DNA of 64,000 nucleotides from an uncultured Collinsella sp. (GCA_902494555.1 CABUTR010000004.1:1-64000), one strand, 5' to 3'. Positions 9,090 through 18,616 are shown, numbered from the stretch's first letter. A program made the numbers and translations. Notes: generated from the sequence alone by a model not told the origin.

Positions 9090-9755
9090 ATGCCACGCGA
9101 GACCAATGCCGCCAAACGCGAGCGCGCCGTTGAGGTGTGTGAGCGCCTCGACCGTCGCTATGGCCCGGTCGAGTGCTTTTTGGACCACGAGAATCCCTTC
9201 CGCCTGCTGATCGCGGTGCTGCTCTCGGCGCAAACGACCGACGCGCAGGTCAACAAGGTGACGCCGAAGCTGTTTGCCCAGTGGCCCACGCCCGAGGCCA
9301 TGGCCGGGGCGAGCGTGGCTGACGTAGCAGACACCATCAAGTCACTCGGCTTCTACAAGAGCAAAGCCAAGCATGCCGTCGAGGCCGCACAGATGATCGT
9401 CGCCGACTATGGCGGCGAGGTGCCGGCCGACATGAAGGAACTCGTGAAGCTGCCGGGCGTGGGGCGCAAGACAGCGAACATCGTGCTCAACGTGGGGTAC
9501 GGCATCGTGGAAGGCATCGCGGTGGATACGCACGTCAACCGCATCGCGCACCGCCTGATGCTGAGTCCCAAGACGCACGCCAAAGAGCCGCTCAAGACCG
9601 AGCAGGATCTGCTCAAGATCTTGCCGCACGAGTATTGGGAGTCGGTCAACCACCAGTGGATTACCTTTGGCCGCGAGATCTGCGACGCCCGCAAACCTAA
9701 GTGCGACGAGTGCCCACTGGCAGACCTTTGCCCCAGCGTGCGCGTGACGGGGTAG
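9090..9755 (+). CDS. nth: endonuclease III
   Basis: A 221-aa bifunctional DNA glycosylase/AP lyase that removes oxidised pyrimidines in base excision repair. The helix-hairpin-helix LPGVGRKTAN (121-130) contains the lyase lysine Lys127. The conserved Asp146 is in VDTHV. The cluster motif C-X6-C-X2-C-X5-C is intact (Cys198, 205, 208, 214), in contrast to the MutY-like protein at 1142-2047. The ATG at 9090 has GAGGAG upstream. It is a separate unit 63 bp after the ABC exporter. Confidence 0.95.
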   Translation: MPRETNAAKRERAVEVCERLDRRYGPVECFLDHENPFRLLIAVLLSAQTTDAQVNKVTPKLFAQWPTPEAMAGASVADVADTIKSLGFYKSKAKHAVEAAQMIVADYGGEVPADMKELVKLPGVGRKTANIVLNVGYGIVEGIAVDTHVNRIAHRLMLSPKTHAKEPLKTEQDLLKILPHEYWESVNHQWITFGREICDARKPKCDECPLADLCPSVRVTG

Positions 9756-9873
9756 GGCCCGGCACGTTTTGCCGGCGTCCGAAGGCTTTGGCCAATGTTG
9801 CGCAACACATTTGGGTCGCGAGGGCTCAATATGATGACGGCAGATGCCGTTTGTTGTAAGGGGATGCCCGAAT

Positions 9874-10008
9874 ATGTTTTGCACCAAGTGTGGCTCCGAG
9901 ATGCCCGACGGAACCGATTTTTGCACGAACTGCGGGGCTGGGCATGCGCTTGAGCAGGAGTATATGTTGCCTCCTGCCGGCTCATGCAAAAATGTGTTGC
10001 TAATTTAG
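9874..10008 (+). CDS. 44-residue zinc-ribbon peptide, probably the remnant of a larger protein
   Basis: Begins MFCTKCGSEMPDGTDFCTNCG, giving two CxxC knuckles (Cys3/6 and Cys17/20). This is the N-terminal zinc-ribbon module that usually heads a larger membrane or zinc-ribbon-domain protein. Here the frame stops after 44 codons, with an unrelated tail. An AAGGGG lies about 11 bases upstream of the ATG. Either it is a genuine microprotein or a gene eroded by deletion; the abrupt loss of similarity after residue 24 favours the second. Confidence 0.45.
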   Translation: MFCTKCGSEMPDGTDFCTNCGAGHALEQEYMLPPAGSCKNVLLI

Positions 10009-10082
10009 AAGCCTATTCAAGCGCGCCGAAGTCGTGGCGTGCTGGCGTAGCATGAACAAAAAATCAAGCAATGGAGGGCAAC

Positions 10083-11549
10083 GTGGCAACATTGAAGACG
10101 CGAGAGCTTGAAGATTATTTTGAGCGCATTGTGCGCACGCGCGAAGGTGACCTACCTGGTCGTCGCAAAGGCGACGCATACTTGTCTCAAACACATGTGC
10201 TCTACCACGGAGATCCTGCACCCTGGGCTTTAACGCCAAAGATATTCGATAAGGATATGACGGCGCTTCTTAAGGAGGCGGCCGAGCGGATGTACGGCAT
10301 TATGGACAAGGTGACGCGGGCGTTTTGTTCCGATGCCTCCGTGCGTGCGTGGTTTCGCATGGATCCGGCTTTTGCTGACCTGTGCGCTATGGATGCCGGC
10401 TATGATTGCCAGATCCCCCTTGCGCGCGTTGATATCTTTCTTGACGAGGACGCCGGTTCGTATACGTTTTGCGAGCTCAATACCGACGGCAGTGCTGGAA
10501 TGGTAGTGACCGATGCAGTCTGTCAGGCAGTGCGAATGACGCCTTCCTTTGAGGAGTTTGCATCCAACCACCCCGGCTTTCGGCAGTACGATTTGTGCGG
10601 CAGCTGGATAGATGCATTGTTTGAGACCTATGCAGAGTGGGAGCTGGTCCATCCTCACCGCACCGAGGATAGTGCACGATCGGACAGCGGGGCCTGCGTT
10701 GACGAGGGTCTCTATGCACCGCAATCAAAGATATATCCCGCTTCGGTGGCAATCGTCGACTATTCGGAAAGCATCGACTTGGAAGACGCGGCTCATTTTG
10801 TCGATCTTATGAGGCGGCGGGGTATAGTCGCGCGCTTTACGGATGTACGCGACCTGCGGATTGTCGAAGAAGAGAGCGGTGCTAGGCGCCTGTGCGATGC
10901 CGCTGGTCCTATTGATTGCGTTTGGCGGCGCGCGGTGACCGGCGAGCTGTGGGATAAGCCGTGCGACGGACGCTCGGCCTTAATCGAGGCTGCCCAAGAA
11001 GGGCTTGCATGTATCGTCGGTGGTTTTAGAACGTGGCCGTGTGCGACTAAGACCGTATTTGCGTTTTTGTGGTCTCGAGCCGGGCAGTCCTTGTTGAGCC
11101 CGGAGGAGCAATCGTTTGTCCGGGAGCATGTGCCCTATACCGAGATTATGGACGAAAGCACCCAGTTGTCGAGATTTGCCGAAAAGGATCGATGGATTGT
11201 CAAGCCGTGCGGCGGCTACAACGCGGTTGGCGTTGTCGCCGGTTTGGATGTCACGGAACGGGAATGGTCCCAGGTGCTTGCTCGCGCTGCGGCAGCTGGG
11301 GCGATTGTGCAGGAGTATGCTCAGCAGTATCAGACTCCCTGCTTGCGCGGAACGCTTGTCGATGGGCCGCATCGAGGAGAGGCGCCCAAAGGACTTGTGG
11401 ATGATCTTGGTTTTGCGCCCGCTTCTAATATGGAAGGCCTGTACCTGTATCGCGGCCGTTTTGCGGGCGTGTACACACGCGTCGGTTTTGCCAACACCAT
11501 AGGTGAGTGGACGAGCCGCCTGAACGTTGCGAGCTTTTTTGAAGAATAG
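10083..11549 (+). CDS. circularly permuted ATP-grasp domain protein (glutathionylspermidine synthase-like)
   Basis: A 488-aa protein. The N-terminal half contains RVDIFLDEDAGSYTFCELNTDGSAG (split here for length: acidic ELNTDG around residue 140), and the C-terminal part has WIVKPCGGYNAVGV and IVQEYAQQYQTP. This order is that of circularly permuted ATP-grasp ligases, which join a carboxylate to an amine or peptide through an acyl phosphate. I chose the GTG at 10083 because GGAGGG lies four bases upstream; an ATG at 10071 overlaps that site. No partner transglutaminase or alpha-E gene is beside it, so the substrate is unknown. Family assignment is fair; the function is open. Confidence 0.7.
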   Translation: MATLKTRELEDYFERIVRTREGDLPGRRKGDAYLSQTHVLYHGDPAPWALTPKIFDKDMTALLKEAAERMYGIMDKVTRAFCSDASVRAWFRMDPAFADLCAMDAGYDCQIPLARVDIFLDEDAGSYTFCELNTDGSAGMVVTDAVCQAVRMTPSFEEFASNHPGFRQYDLCGSWIDALFETYAEWELVHPHRTEDSARSDSGACVDEGLYAPQSKIYPASVAIVDYSESIDLEDAAHFVDLMRRRGIVARFTDVRDLRIVEEESGARRLCDAAGPIDCVWRRAVTGELWDKPCDGRSALIEAAQEGLACIVGGFRTWPCATKTVFAFLWSRAGQSLLSPEEQSFVREHVPYTEIMDESTQLSRFAEKDRWIVKPCGGYNAVGVVAGLDVTEREWSQVLARAAAAGAIVQEYAQQYQTPCLRGTLVDGPHRGEAPKGLVDDLGFAPASNMEGLYLYRGRFAGVYTRVGFANTIGEWTSRLNVASFFEE

Positions 11550-11718
11550 CCGTTTCTTGGGGCACCTTCCGTGGCTGCGGCGTTCGACGTGATGGGGAGA
11601 TTTTGGCGAAGTCGGTGAGTTCAGTTCTGTCTGGCGTTTTTGTTGCGGGGCTGGGCGTACGCCTGAGCTGGAGTCCCCTCCATGCGCTACCATGACAGAC
11701 AACGAATTTGACGAACGA

Positions 11719-11746
11719 CCCGCCGAGCTTGCCTCGGCGGGCTTTT
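11719..11746 (+). terminator. rho-independent terminator between the ATP-grasp gene and mfd
   Basis: CCCGCCGAG / CTCGGCGGG with a 5-nt loop, then CTTTT. It lies 170 bp past the ATP-grasp stop and only 26 bp before the mfd start, so it may instead be a leader attenuator for mfd. Confidence 0.75.
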
Positions 11747-11771
11747 GTCGTTGCAATGCCGGAGGAACAGC

Positions 11772-14700
11772 ATGCTCATTCACCGTATAGCCGCGCAGCT
11801 TTACACTGCCGAGGCGCTGCAGACCGTCGAGGCCGGACTCGATGCCGGCGAGGACGTGACGCTGGCCGTGTCTCAGTCGGGCCGAACGCTTATGGCGGCC
11901 GCCCAGTTTGCGCGCCGCCCGCGCCCCACGGTCTACATCGTGAGCGGCGAGGATGCGGCTGATCGCGCCGCACGCAGTTTGGCCGCTTATGTGGGCCTGG
12001 CGCACGTGTGCCGCTTTCCCGAGCGCAAGGACTACCCTTGGCGCGAGCAAGCGCCCGACGATGCCGTGGTGGCGCAGCGCTGCGAGGCGCTGGGACGCAT
12101 CGTGCGCGGAGACAACTGCATCATGGTCGCCTCGGCCCGCGCACTGCTGCGCTGCGTGCCGCCGGTCGAGAGCCACTACTGGGAGTCCACTACTTTTGCG
12201 GTGGGCGAGGAGATTCCCTTTGACGAGGTGCCGCAGCGCCTGGTGGGCATGGGCTACACCAATGCCGGTGCCGCCGATGCGCCCGGTCTGTTCCGCGTGC
12301 ACGGCGACACCGTCGAGGTGTTTCCCGCGCAGGAAAAGGCGCCCGTGCGCATTGAGTTCTTTGGCGACGAGATCGACCGCATCCGCCGCATGGTGAGCTC
12401 TACGGGGCAGACCATCGGCAACGAGGACAGCATCGAGATCTTCCCCTGTCGCGAGCTCGCACTCACTGACGACGCCGTCCACAACATGCACGTGGCGCTC
12501 TACCGCGCCAGTCAGGACGACAGTAAGCTGGCGGCACTGCTCGAGATGGTGGATGCGCGCATCGTCACGCCCGAGCTCGACCGCTTTTTGCCGGTGATGT
12601 ACGGCCAGACCGTGAGTCCGCTGTCGCATGTGAGCGGCAAGGCGCTCGTGGTGCTGTCCGAGCCGCGCTCGCTGTTCGACGATTGCCTGCGCGCCTACGA
12701 GGATATCGAGGCACGTGCCGGCGAGGCGGGGGTCGACCGTCTGGACGGCCTGTACGTGCGTGCCCAGCAACTCGACTTTGGTTCCCAGCAACGCCTGAAC
12801 TATGTGAGCCTCATCCGTGCCGGCGGTGCGGTTACGGCAGAGCTCAAGATTGAGCAGCCTGCCATCGCAGGCTCGGACAACCGTTTTATGACGCGCATTC
12901 AAGAAGTAGTGGGCAAGCGCTATGCCTGCGTGTTTGCCATTCCCGACCGCGGCGCGCGCGAGTCGATGGAGCTCACCTTTGGCGACGAGGGCATTACCTT
13001 TGAGGAATCGCTGACCGCGGCGCCCGAAAATGCCGGCGCTATCGGCGACCGCGTGCGCGTGGCGGCGGCGGATTTCGCCGACCGTGCCGCACGCCAGGAG
13101 GCCCATGCTTCCATTCGCGAGCGTAAGGCCGATGCGCTCAACGCCCGCTCGCTCGAGGCGGGCGCCGCGCAGGCTGCCGCCGGCGCCGCCGTGCCCACCA
13201 TCTCGCGCGGGCGCGTGACTTTTGTCGATGCCGCCCTGCCGCAGGGCGTGGTGGTGCCCGACGCCAATCTGGCCGTGTTCTCGATCGCCGACCTCAACGC
13301 CCGCATGGATGCCAACCGCGCGCGCAGTCGCCGCAAGGTTGACATTACGCAGATCACCTTCCCGTTTAAACCGGGTGACTACGTTGTTCATGCCACCCAC
13401 GGCATCGCGCTCTTTAGCGAGATCGCGCGCCAGGAAGTGGGCGGCAAGGAGCGCGACTACTTTTTGCTGGAATACGCCGATGGCGACAAGCTCTACGTGC
13501 CGCTGGAGCAGGTTGACCGCATTACGCGCTACGTTGGTCCCGACGGCGATAAACCGCGCTTGACCAGGCTCAATACCGCCGACTGGACGCGGGCTACCAA
13601 CAAGGCGCGCAAGAATGCCAAAAAGCTGGCGTTTGACCTGGTCGATCTGTATACGCGCCGCTCGTCGATTGCCGGTATCGCCTGTCCGCCCGATACGCCC
13701 GAGCAGATCGAGATGGAGCAGAGCTTCCCCTACGACGAGACACGCGACCAGCTGGAGGCTATCGCCGACATCAAGGCCGACATGGAGGCGCCCAAGCCCA
13801 TGGACCGCCTGCTGTGCGGCGACGTGGGCTTTGGCAAGACCGAGGTCGCCCTGCGCGCGGCCTTTAAGTGCGTGGACTCCGGCCGCCAGGTCATGGTGCT
13901 CTGCCCCACGACCATTCTGGCCCAGCAGCACTACGAGACATTCTTTGAGCGCTTTGCCCCGTTTGGCCTAGAGGTCGAGGTGCTCAGCCGCTTCCGCACG
14001 CCGGCGCAGCAAAAGCGCGCGCTCAAGGCGTTTGCCGAGGGCGCGATCGATGTGCTCATCGGCACGCACCGCTTGCTTTCTGCCGACGTGAACCCCAAGA
14101 ACCTGGGCTTGGTGATCATCGACGAGGAGCAGCGCTTTGGCGTGCAGCACAAGGAGCAGCTCAAAAACCTGCGCGAGCAGATCGACGTGCTCACGCTCTC
14201 GGCAACGCCGATCCCGCGAACCATGCAGATGGCCACGAGCGGCGTGCGCGACATGAGCCTGATCACCACGCCGCCGACCGGGCGCCGTCCCGTCATTGTG
14301 CACGTGGGGGAGTACGACCCCGACGTGGTGAGTGCGGCGATTCGTCTGGAAGTGGGCCGCGGCGGCCAGGTGTATTACGTGTCCAACCGCGTTAAGACCA
14401 TTGACGATGCCGTGGCGCGCGTGCACGAGGCCGCGCCCGAGGCACGCGTGGGTGTGGCACACGGCAAGATGAGCCCGCGCGAGGTCGAGGACGTGATGAT
14501 CGAGTTCGCGACCAAGAAGATCGACGTGCTCATCGCCACGACCATCGTGGAGAGCGGCATCGACAACGCAACGGCCAACACGCTCATCATCGAGGACTCG
14601 CAGCGCCTGGGCCTGGCACAGCTCTACCAGCTCAAGGGCCGTGTGGGTCGCTCTGCCACGCAGGCATATGCGTACTTTATGTTCCCGGGCGAGCTGCCGC

Positions 14701-15404
14701 TCACCGAGGAGGCGACGGCGCGCCTGACCGCGCTTTCCGAGTTCCAGGACTTGGGCAGCGGCATGCGCATCGCCATGCGCGATCTGGAGATCCGCGGCGC
14801 CGGTTCGCTCATGGGTGCCGAGCAACACGGCAACCTGTCGAGTGTGGGCTTTGACCTGTTTACGCAGATGCTGGGACAGGCCGTGGCCGAGGCGCGCGGC
14901 GACGACGATGCCGGCGTGGAGGCGGCGAGCGTGGGCATCAACCTGCCGGCCGACTACTTCTTGTCCGAGGAGTACCTACCGGCGGTGGACCAGCGCGTGC
15001 TCGTGTACCGCAAGCTCGCGGCGGCTGAGGACCTGGAGAGTATCGACGAGGTGCAGGAAGAGACCGAGGCCGCGCATGGTGAGCTGCCGTTGGCGGGACT
15101 CAACCTGTTCAACCGCGCGCGTATCCGCATCCGCGGCGAGCGCCTGGGGCTCGAGAGTGTCACGCTCAGCGGCGGACGCATTACCTTCCTGGGGGTTGAC
15201 GTTCCCAAGAAGGTGGCCTTTGAGCTTAAGACCCGCTATGGCGCGGTGAACTTCCCCAAAAGCCGCAAGCTGTCGGTGCCCTACAAGGCCGGCGCCGGGG
15301 CGGGCAGCGGCCTGGGCCGCGGCCTCGACGCCAACGACGGCACCGGTCCGGTGGCAGCCGCGCTCATGCTGTTGCAGCAGCTGGGCGCTAGCGACGACGA
15401 CTAA
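11772..15404 (+). CDS. mfd: transcription-repair coupling factor
   Basis: A 1210-aa Mfd, which pushes stalled RNA polymerase off lesions and recruits UvrA. In order: the UvrB-like domains (about residues 1-330), a linker with an Ala-rich degenerate stretch (about 440-500), the CarD-like RNA-polymerase-interacting domain (about 533-590, starting FKPGDYVVHATHGI), the SF2 translocase with Walker A GDVGFGKTE (about 683-691) and the DEEQ box (about 783-786), then helicase motif VI GRVGRS and the TRCF C-terminal domain. Start at ATG 11772 with GGAGGA five bases upstream. Length matches the family. Confidence 0.97.
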   Translation: MLIHRIAAQLYTAEALQTVEAGLDAGEDVTLAVSQSGRTLMAAAQFARRPRPTVYIVSGEDAADRAARSLAAYVGLAHVCRFPERKDYPWREQAPDDAVVAQRCEALGRIVRGDNCIMVASARALLRCVPPVESHYWESTTFAVGEEIPFDEVPQRLVGMGYTNAGAADAPGLFRVHGDTVEVFPAQEKAPVRIEFFGDEIDRIRRMVSSTGQTIGNEDSIEIFPCRELALTDDAVHNMHVALYRASQDDSKLAALLEMVDARIVTPELDRFLPVMYGQTVSPLSHVSGKALVVLSEPRSLFDDCLRAYEDIEARAGEAGVDRLDGLYVRAQQLDFGSQQRLNYVSLIRAGGAVTAELKIEQPAIAGSDNRFMTRIQEVVGKRYACVFAIPDRGARESMELTFGDEGITFEESLTAAPENAGAIGDRVRVAAADFADRAARQEAHASIRERKADALNARSLEAGAAQAAAGAAVPTISRGRVTFVDAALPQGVVVPDANLAVFSIADLNARMDANRARSRRKVDITQITFPFKPGDYVVHATHGIALFSEIARQEVGGKERDYFLLEYADGDKLYVPLEQVDRITRYVGPDGDKPRLTRLNTADWTRATNKARKNAKKLAFDLVDLYTRRSSIAGIACPPDTPEQIEMEQSFPYDETRDQLEAIADIKADMEAPKPMDRLLCGDVGFGKTEVALRAAFKCVDSGRQVMVLCPTTILAQQHYETFFERFAPFGLEVEVLSRFRTPAQQKRALKAFAEGAIDVLIGTHRLLSADVNPKNLGLVIIDEEQRFGVQHKEQLKNLREQIDVLTLSATPIPRTMQMATSGVRDMSLITTPPTGRRPVIVHVGEYDPDVVSAAIRLEVGRGGQVYYVSNRVKTIDDAVARVHEAAPEARVGVAHGKMSPREVEDVMIEFATKKIDVLIATTIVESGIDNATANTLIIEDSQRLGLAQLYQLKGRVGRSATQAYAYFMFPGELPLTEEATARLTALSEFQDLGSGMRIAMRDLEIRGAGSLMGAEQHGNLSSVGFDLFTQMLGQAVAEARGDDDAGVEAASVGINLPADYFLSEEYLPAVDQRVLVYRKLAAAEDLESIDEVQEETEAAHGELPLAGLNLFNRARIRIRGERLGLESVTLSGGRITFLGVDVPKKVAFELKTRYGAVNFPKSRKLSVPYKAGAGAGSGLGRGLDANDGTGPVAAALMLLQQLGASDDD

Positions 15405-15442
15405 TTGGGTCGACGCTGCAAACGCCCCATTTGGGCAATCTG
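15405..15442. repeat. truncated copy of palindromic element B
   Basis: Starts at the base after the mfd stop and shares CGACGCTGCAAACGCCCC and the GGCAATCTGG core with the full elements at 20541 and 28644, but lacks the second half. It occupies the mfd-PAP2 gap. Confidence 0.65.
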
Positions 15443-15461
15443 GTTCCATCGAAAGGAAAGT

Positions 15462-16325
15462 ATGTTTGGATACATCTATAAGAAAGATGTCGCCATTATC
15501 GCGGTTGTTCTGGCCTTTTGTCTGCTCGTTGGGTCGTTTTTCGATTACCAGATCTCGAGCGCGTTGTTCAACTCGTCCAGCCTGTTTGGCCGCTTTGTCG
15601 AGGCGGCCGGCGAGCTTCCGTTCGAGCTGACGGCGAGCATCGCGGGTGTTATGCTCGTGCGCTCGGCACGCTCCGATTCCAAGGCGAGCAAGTGGCTCGC
15701 CGCGCTGGGCATTTTGATCAACGTTGGCCTGGTCGGCTACGAGATTATCGGATCGCTGCGCGTCGGCGGCAAGCTTATTGCGTTTCAGCTGGTACTAACG
15801 TTTACGCTGGTCATCGCGGCCAACGTTATTGCCTATCGCCTTACGCGCGACACCGACCCCGACGATCTCACGCGCTGGGCGTTGATGGTGCTTGCCGTGT
15901 GGGTCGCTCAGGCCATCATCCTCAATGTCATTGTTAAGCCATTGTGGTCGCGCCCGCGCATGCGCGTGATCGAGGTCACGCCGGGGCTCAATTTTCAGCC
16001 GTGGTGGGTAATCGGCAACCCCGACAAGTGGGGCTATATCGCGGCCGGCGTAATCAAGGACGGCTTTAAGTCGTTCGCGAGCGGTCATACGGCGCATGCG
16101 GCGATCGGCCTTATGCTCGCCGGGCTTCCTGCGGCGGCCTCTAAGGAAAAGCCGTCGCGACGCCGCGTGGTCTTTTGGGTCGCTGCCGTGGTCGCGGCAC
16201 TCGTCGCCTTTGGCCGTATCGTGATCGGTGCACACTTTTTGACTGACGTGAGCTGCGGCTTTGCCCTGGTGTTGGCACTTGAGTGCCTTGCCGCGCGCGT
16301 TGCCTATCCGCACGGCGTACAATAG
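15462..16325 (+). CDS. PAP2 superfamily membrane phosphatase
   Basis: A 287-aa multi-pass protein with the three phosphatidic-acid-phosphatase motifs: K159-x4-RP (KPLWSRP), SGH at 207-209, and R252-x5-H258-x3-D262 (RIVIGAHFLTD). His209 and His258 are the expected catalytic pair. Hydrophobic helices occur at about 9-27, 55-67, 80-97, 105-126, 138-158, 213-225 and 236-262. Likely substrates are lipid phosphates such as undecaprenyl pyrophosphate or phosphatidic acid; the sequence does not decide. The ATG at 15462 has GAAAGGAAAG upstream. Confidence 0.88.
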   Translation: MFGYIYKKDVAIIAVVLAFCLLVGSFFDYQISSALFNSSSLFGRFVEAAGELPFELTASIAGVMLVRSARSDSKASKWLAALGILINVGLVGYEIIGSLRVGGKLIAFQLVLTFTLVIAANVIAYRLTRDTDPDDLTRWALMVLAVWVAQAIILNVIVKPLWSRPRMRVIEVTPGLNFQPWWVIGNPDKWGYIAAGVIKDGFKSFASGHTAHAAIGLMLAGLPAAASKEKPSRRRVVFWVAAVVAALVAFGRIVIGAHFLTDVSCGFALVLALECLAARVAYPHGVQ

Positions 16326-16370
16326 CCCCACCTGAATCATCTGGTCGATACCTGGTAAGAGAGGATTGCC

Positions 16371-17396
16371 ATGCTCGCGTTCAACAACGACTATTCCCAC
16401 GGCGCACACCCGGCAGTGCTGCAGGCGCTTGTCGACACCAATATGGAGCCGCAGCCCGGCTATGGTACCGATGCGCACACCGAGCGTGCCAAGCAGCTTA
16501 TCCGCGAGGCCTGCCAGGCCCCCGATGCCGACGTGTTTTTTCTGGTGGGCGGCACGCAGGCCAACGCGACGGTGATCGACATGCTGCTCGCGCCGTACGA
16601 GGGCGTCGTTGCTGCTGAGACTGGCCACGTCGCCTGCCACGAGGCGGGCGCCATCGAGTTTGGCGGCCACAAGGTGCTCACCATCCCCGGCTACGAGGGC
16701 AAGATGCACGCCGAGGACCTCGAGAACTATATCCAGGTGTTCTACGAAAACGAGAGCTACGAGCATACGGTGTTCCCGGGTGCCGTGTACGTGAGCCTAT
16801 CGACCGAGTACGGCACGCTGTACTCCAAGGCTGAGCTCGCGGCGATTCACGCAGTGTGCCAGAAGCGTGAGATTCCGCTGTTTGTGGATGGCGCTCGCCT
16901 TGCCTATGCGCTGGAGGCCGATGAGTGCGACATTACCCTGCCCGAGCTGGCGCAGCTGTGTGACGTGTTCTACATCGGCGGCACCAAGTGCGGCGCGCTT
17001 TGCGGCGAGGCCGTGGTGTTTTGCGGCATCCACGCCCCGGCGCACCCCATTCCGCGCATTAAGCAGCACGGCGCGCTGCTTGCCAAGGGCCGCCTGACGG
17101 GTGTGCAGTTTGAGGCGCTCTTTACCGACGGCCTGTATTATGAGATTGGTCGGCAGGCGATTGAGACGGCTCAGGCGCTGCGTCGCGTGCTGCACGAGCG
17201 CGGCTACCAGTTCTTTTTGGAGACGCCCACAAACCAGCAGTTTGTGATTCTGCCCAACGAGGACATGGCGCGCATTCGCGAGCATGCGGCGATCGAGTAC
17301 TGGGAAAAGTACGACAAGGCCCACACCGTGGTGCGCTTTTGCACCAGCTGGGCCACGACGCAGGAGGACATCGACGCGTTGGCGGCGGTTCTGTAG
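16371..17396 (+). CDS. PLP-dependent low-specificity threonine aldolase family enzyme
   Basis: A 341-aa fold-type I PLP enzyme of the beta-eliminating lyase/threonine aldolase family, expected to cleave L-threonine or L-allo-threonine to glycine and acetaldehyde. Visible landmarks are GGTQANA (60-66, phosphate loop), the ring-stacking HVACHEAGA (86-94), the PLP-nitrogen Asp in FVDGARL (171-177, Asp173) and the Schiff-base lysine Lys206 in GGTKCGALCGE. The ATG at 16371 is preceded by AGAGAGG. Related aromatic amino acid lyases share the fold, so exact substrate is inferred. Confidence 0.88.
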   Translation: MLAFNNDYSHGAHPAVLQALVDTNMEPQPGYGTDAHTERAKQLIREACQAPDADVFFLVGGTQANATVIDMLLAPYEGVVAAETGHVACHEAGAIEFGGHKVLTIPGYEGKMHAEDLENYIQVFYENESYEHTVFPGAVYVSLSTEYGTLYSKAELAAIHAVCQKREIPLFVDGARLAYALEADECDITLPELAQLCDVFYIGGTKCGALCGEAVVFCGIHAPAHPIPRIKQHGALLAKGRLTGVQFEALFTDGLYYEIGRQAIETAQALRRVLHERGYQFFLETPTNQQFVILPNEDMARIREHAAIEYWEKYDKAHTVVRFCTSWATTQEDIDALAAVL

Positions 17397-17474
17397 GTTG
17401 ATGTGACGAAGAGGGCCGCCTTGCGCTTGGATTTGGCGTGGGGCGGCTCGTGCTTTTGAGGGGGGAGGGGCTGT

Positions 17475-18074
17475 ATGCCCGAGAAATCCGAGATGTCCGA
17501 GCCGACGATTCGCCTAGCGACTCCCGATGATGCGCCGGCGTTGCTTGCCATCTATGAGCCGTATGTGCGCCAGACGGCGATTACCTGCGAATATGAGGTG
17601 CCGAGCGTTGAGGAGTTCGCCGGGCGCATCGAGCGTACGCTCAAGCGCTATCCGTATCTGGTGATGGAGCTGGACGGGCGCCCGGTAGGCTATGCCTATG
17701 TGAGTCCGCTCAACAGCCGCGAGGCATACGACTGGTCGGTCGAGACGTCGATCTACTTGGCGCGCGACGTGCGCCACGGCGGGCTGGGGCGCAAACTGCA
17801 CGATGCGCTCAAGCAGTGCCTGGTCGCGATGGGCATCACCAACATGTGCGCGCTCATTGCCGTGCCACACGACAAGGACGACGAGTATCTGACGCACAAC
17901 AGTCAGGATTTCCATGCGCATATGGGGTATCGCCTGGTGGGCGCCTTTGACCGCTGTGCCCAAAAGTTCGGCCGCTGGTACGACATGTGCTGGATGGAGC
18001 TGGTCCTGGCCGAGCACACACCCAACCAACCCAAGCCAACCTGGTTCCCCGACCTTCCCAAACCTACCATTTAG
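17475..18074 (+). CDS. GNAT family N-acetyltransferase, phosphinothricin acetyltransferase-like
   Basis: A 199-aa GNAT enzyme closest in layout to the pat/bar group. Features are the start IRLATPDDAPALLAIY, the EVPSVEEFAGRI stretch, strand SVETSIYLARDVRHGGLGRKL carrying the acetyl-CoA P-loop (R/Q-x-x-G-x-G/A as RHGGLGRKL), and HAHMGYRLVGAF plus the KFGRWYD ending typical of this subgroup. It would acetylate the amine of a small amino-acid-like substrate, perhaps methionine sulfoximine or sulfone. The last codons and the TAG stop fall within repeat element D, so the C-terminus is set by the repeat. Start ATG 17475 follows a GGGGGAGGGG. Confidence 0.85.
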   Translation: MPEKSEMSEPTIRLATPDDAPALLAIYEPYVRQTAITCEYEVPSVEEFAGRIERTLKRYPYLVMELDGRPVGYAYVSPLNSREAYDWSVETSIYLARDVRHGGLGRKLHDALKQCLVAMGITNMCALIAVPHDKDDEYLTHNSQDFHAHMGYRLVGAFDRCAQKFGRWYDMCWMELVLAEHTPNQPKPTWFPDLPKPTI

Positions 18075-18255
18075 GGACAGGTTTATTTTGGCAGGTTTTA
18101 TCTGGTCAAACGCTAAAGGCCGCCGCGAAGGATGTGAATTCCTTCGCGGCGGCCTTTGCGTTGGGCCGTTCGATTGATAGGTTCAACCTGCGGATGTAGC
18201 AAAACCCCAGATAAAACCGATCAAAATAAACCTGTCCTTTTTTGGCAGGTTTTTG
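18057..18255. repeat. nested palindromic element D, complete copy
   Basis: Outer arms of about 45 bp (18061-18105 and 18207-18252) are imperfect reverse complements and include GGGACAGGTTTATTTTG. Inside is a second perfect stem of 18 bp (AAAGGCCGCCGCGAAGGA and its complement, 18114-18156). Partial copies lie at 26015 and 35715. The element overlaps the end of the GNAT gene. Confidence 0.85.
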
Positions 18256-18342
18256 GCTGTCTTGCGGTATCAAATCACCGCAAGAAGTGCAGCGTTCGTA
18301 CGCTATTTTGACTTGAATCGTCCCGTCGAGACACCTTGCGAG

Positions 18343-18465
18343 CTAAGTGAGTAGACTTTTTGGCGCAAGGCGAGCACAAAGCGTATCTGCTTTAGTAAAA
18401 CCGCAGGTCACAGAGGTGGCTGTTTTGGGTGTGCTCGGCAGGTCGCGAAAAGTCTACTCACTTAG
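18343..18465. repeat. nested palindromic element with AAGTGAGTAGAC arms
   Basis: Outer arms CTAAGTGAGTAGACTTTT (18343-18360) and its complement (18448-18465) enclose an inner pair CGAGCACA / TGTGCTCG (18371-18378, 18430-18437). The 18256-18616 gap also has two copies of AAAACCGCAGGT (18397 and 18569) and no gene. Confidence 0.75.
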
Positions 18466-18616
18466 GCTTACGGTGCTGGATATTCTGAGCAGGAACAGTT
18501 GAGCTTGGACGGCGCGTATTGCCAGACGATGCCGGCACTTGCGCCATGCCGGCTTGAGATTTAATAAAAACCGCAGGTAAAACGTTTATTATGTACATTT
18601 TGCCTCGTTTGGTGCG

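Noticed and set aside
10980..13931. Long open frame on the minus strand (983 codons)
   Set aside because: It lies antisense to mfd and has no family features or ribosome site; long reverse frames are common in GC-rich genes.
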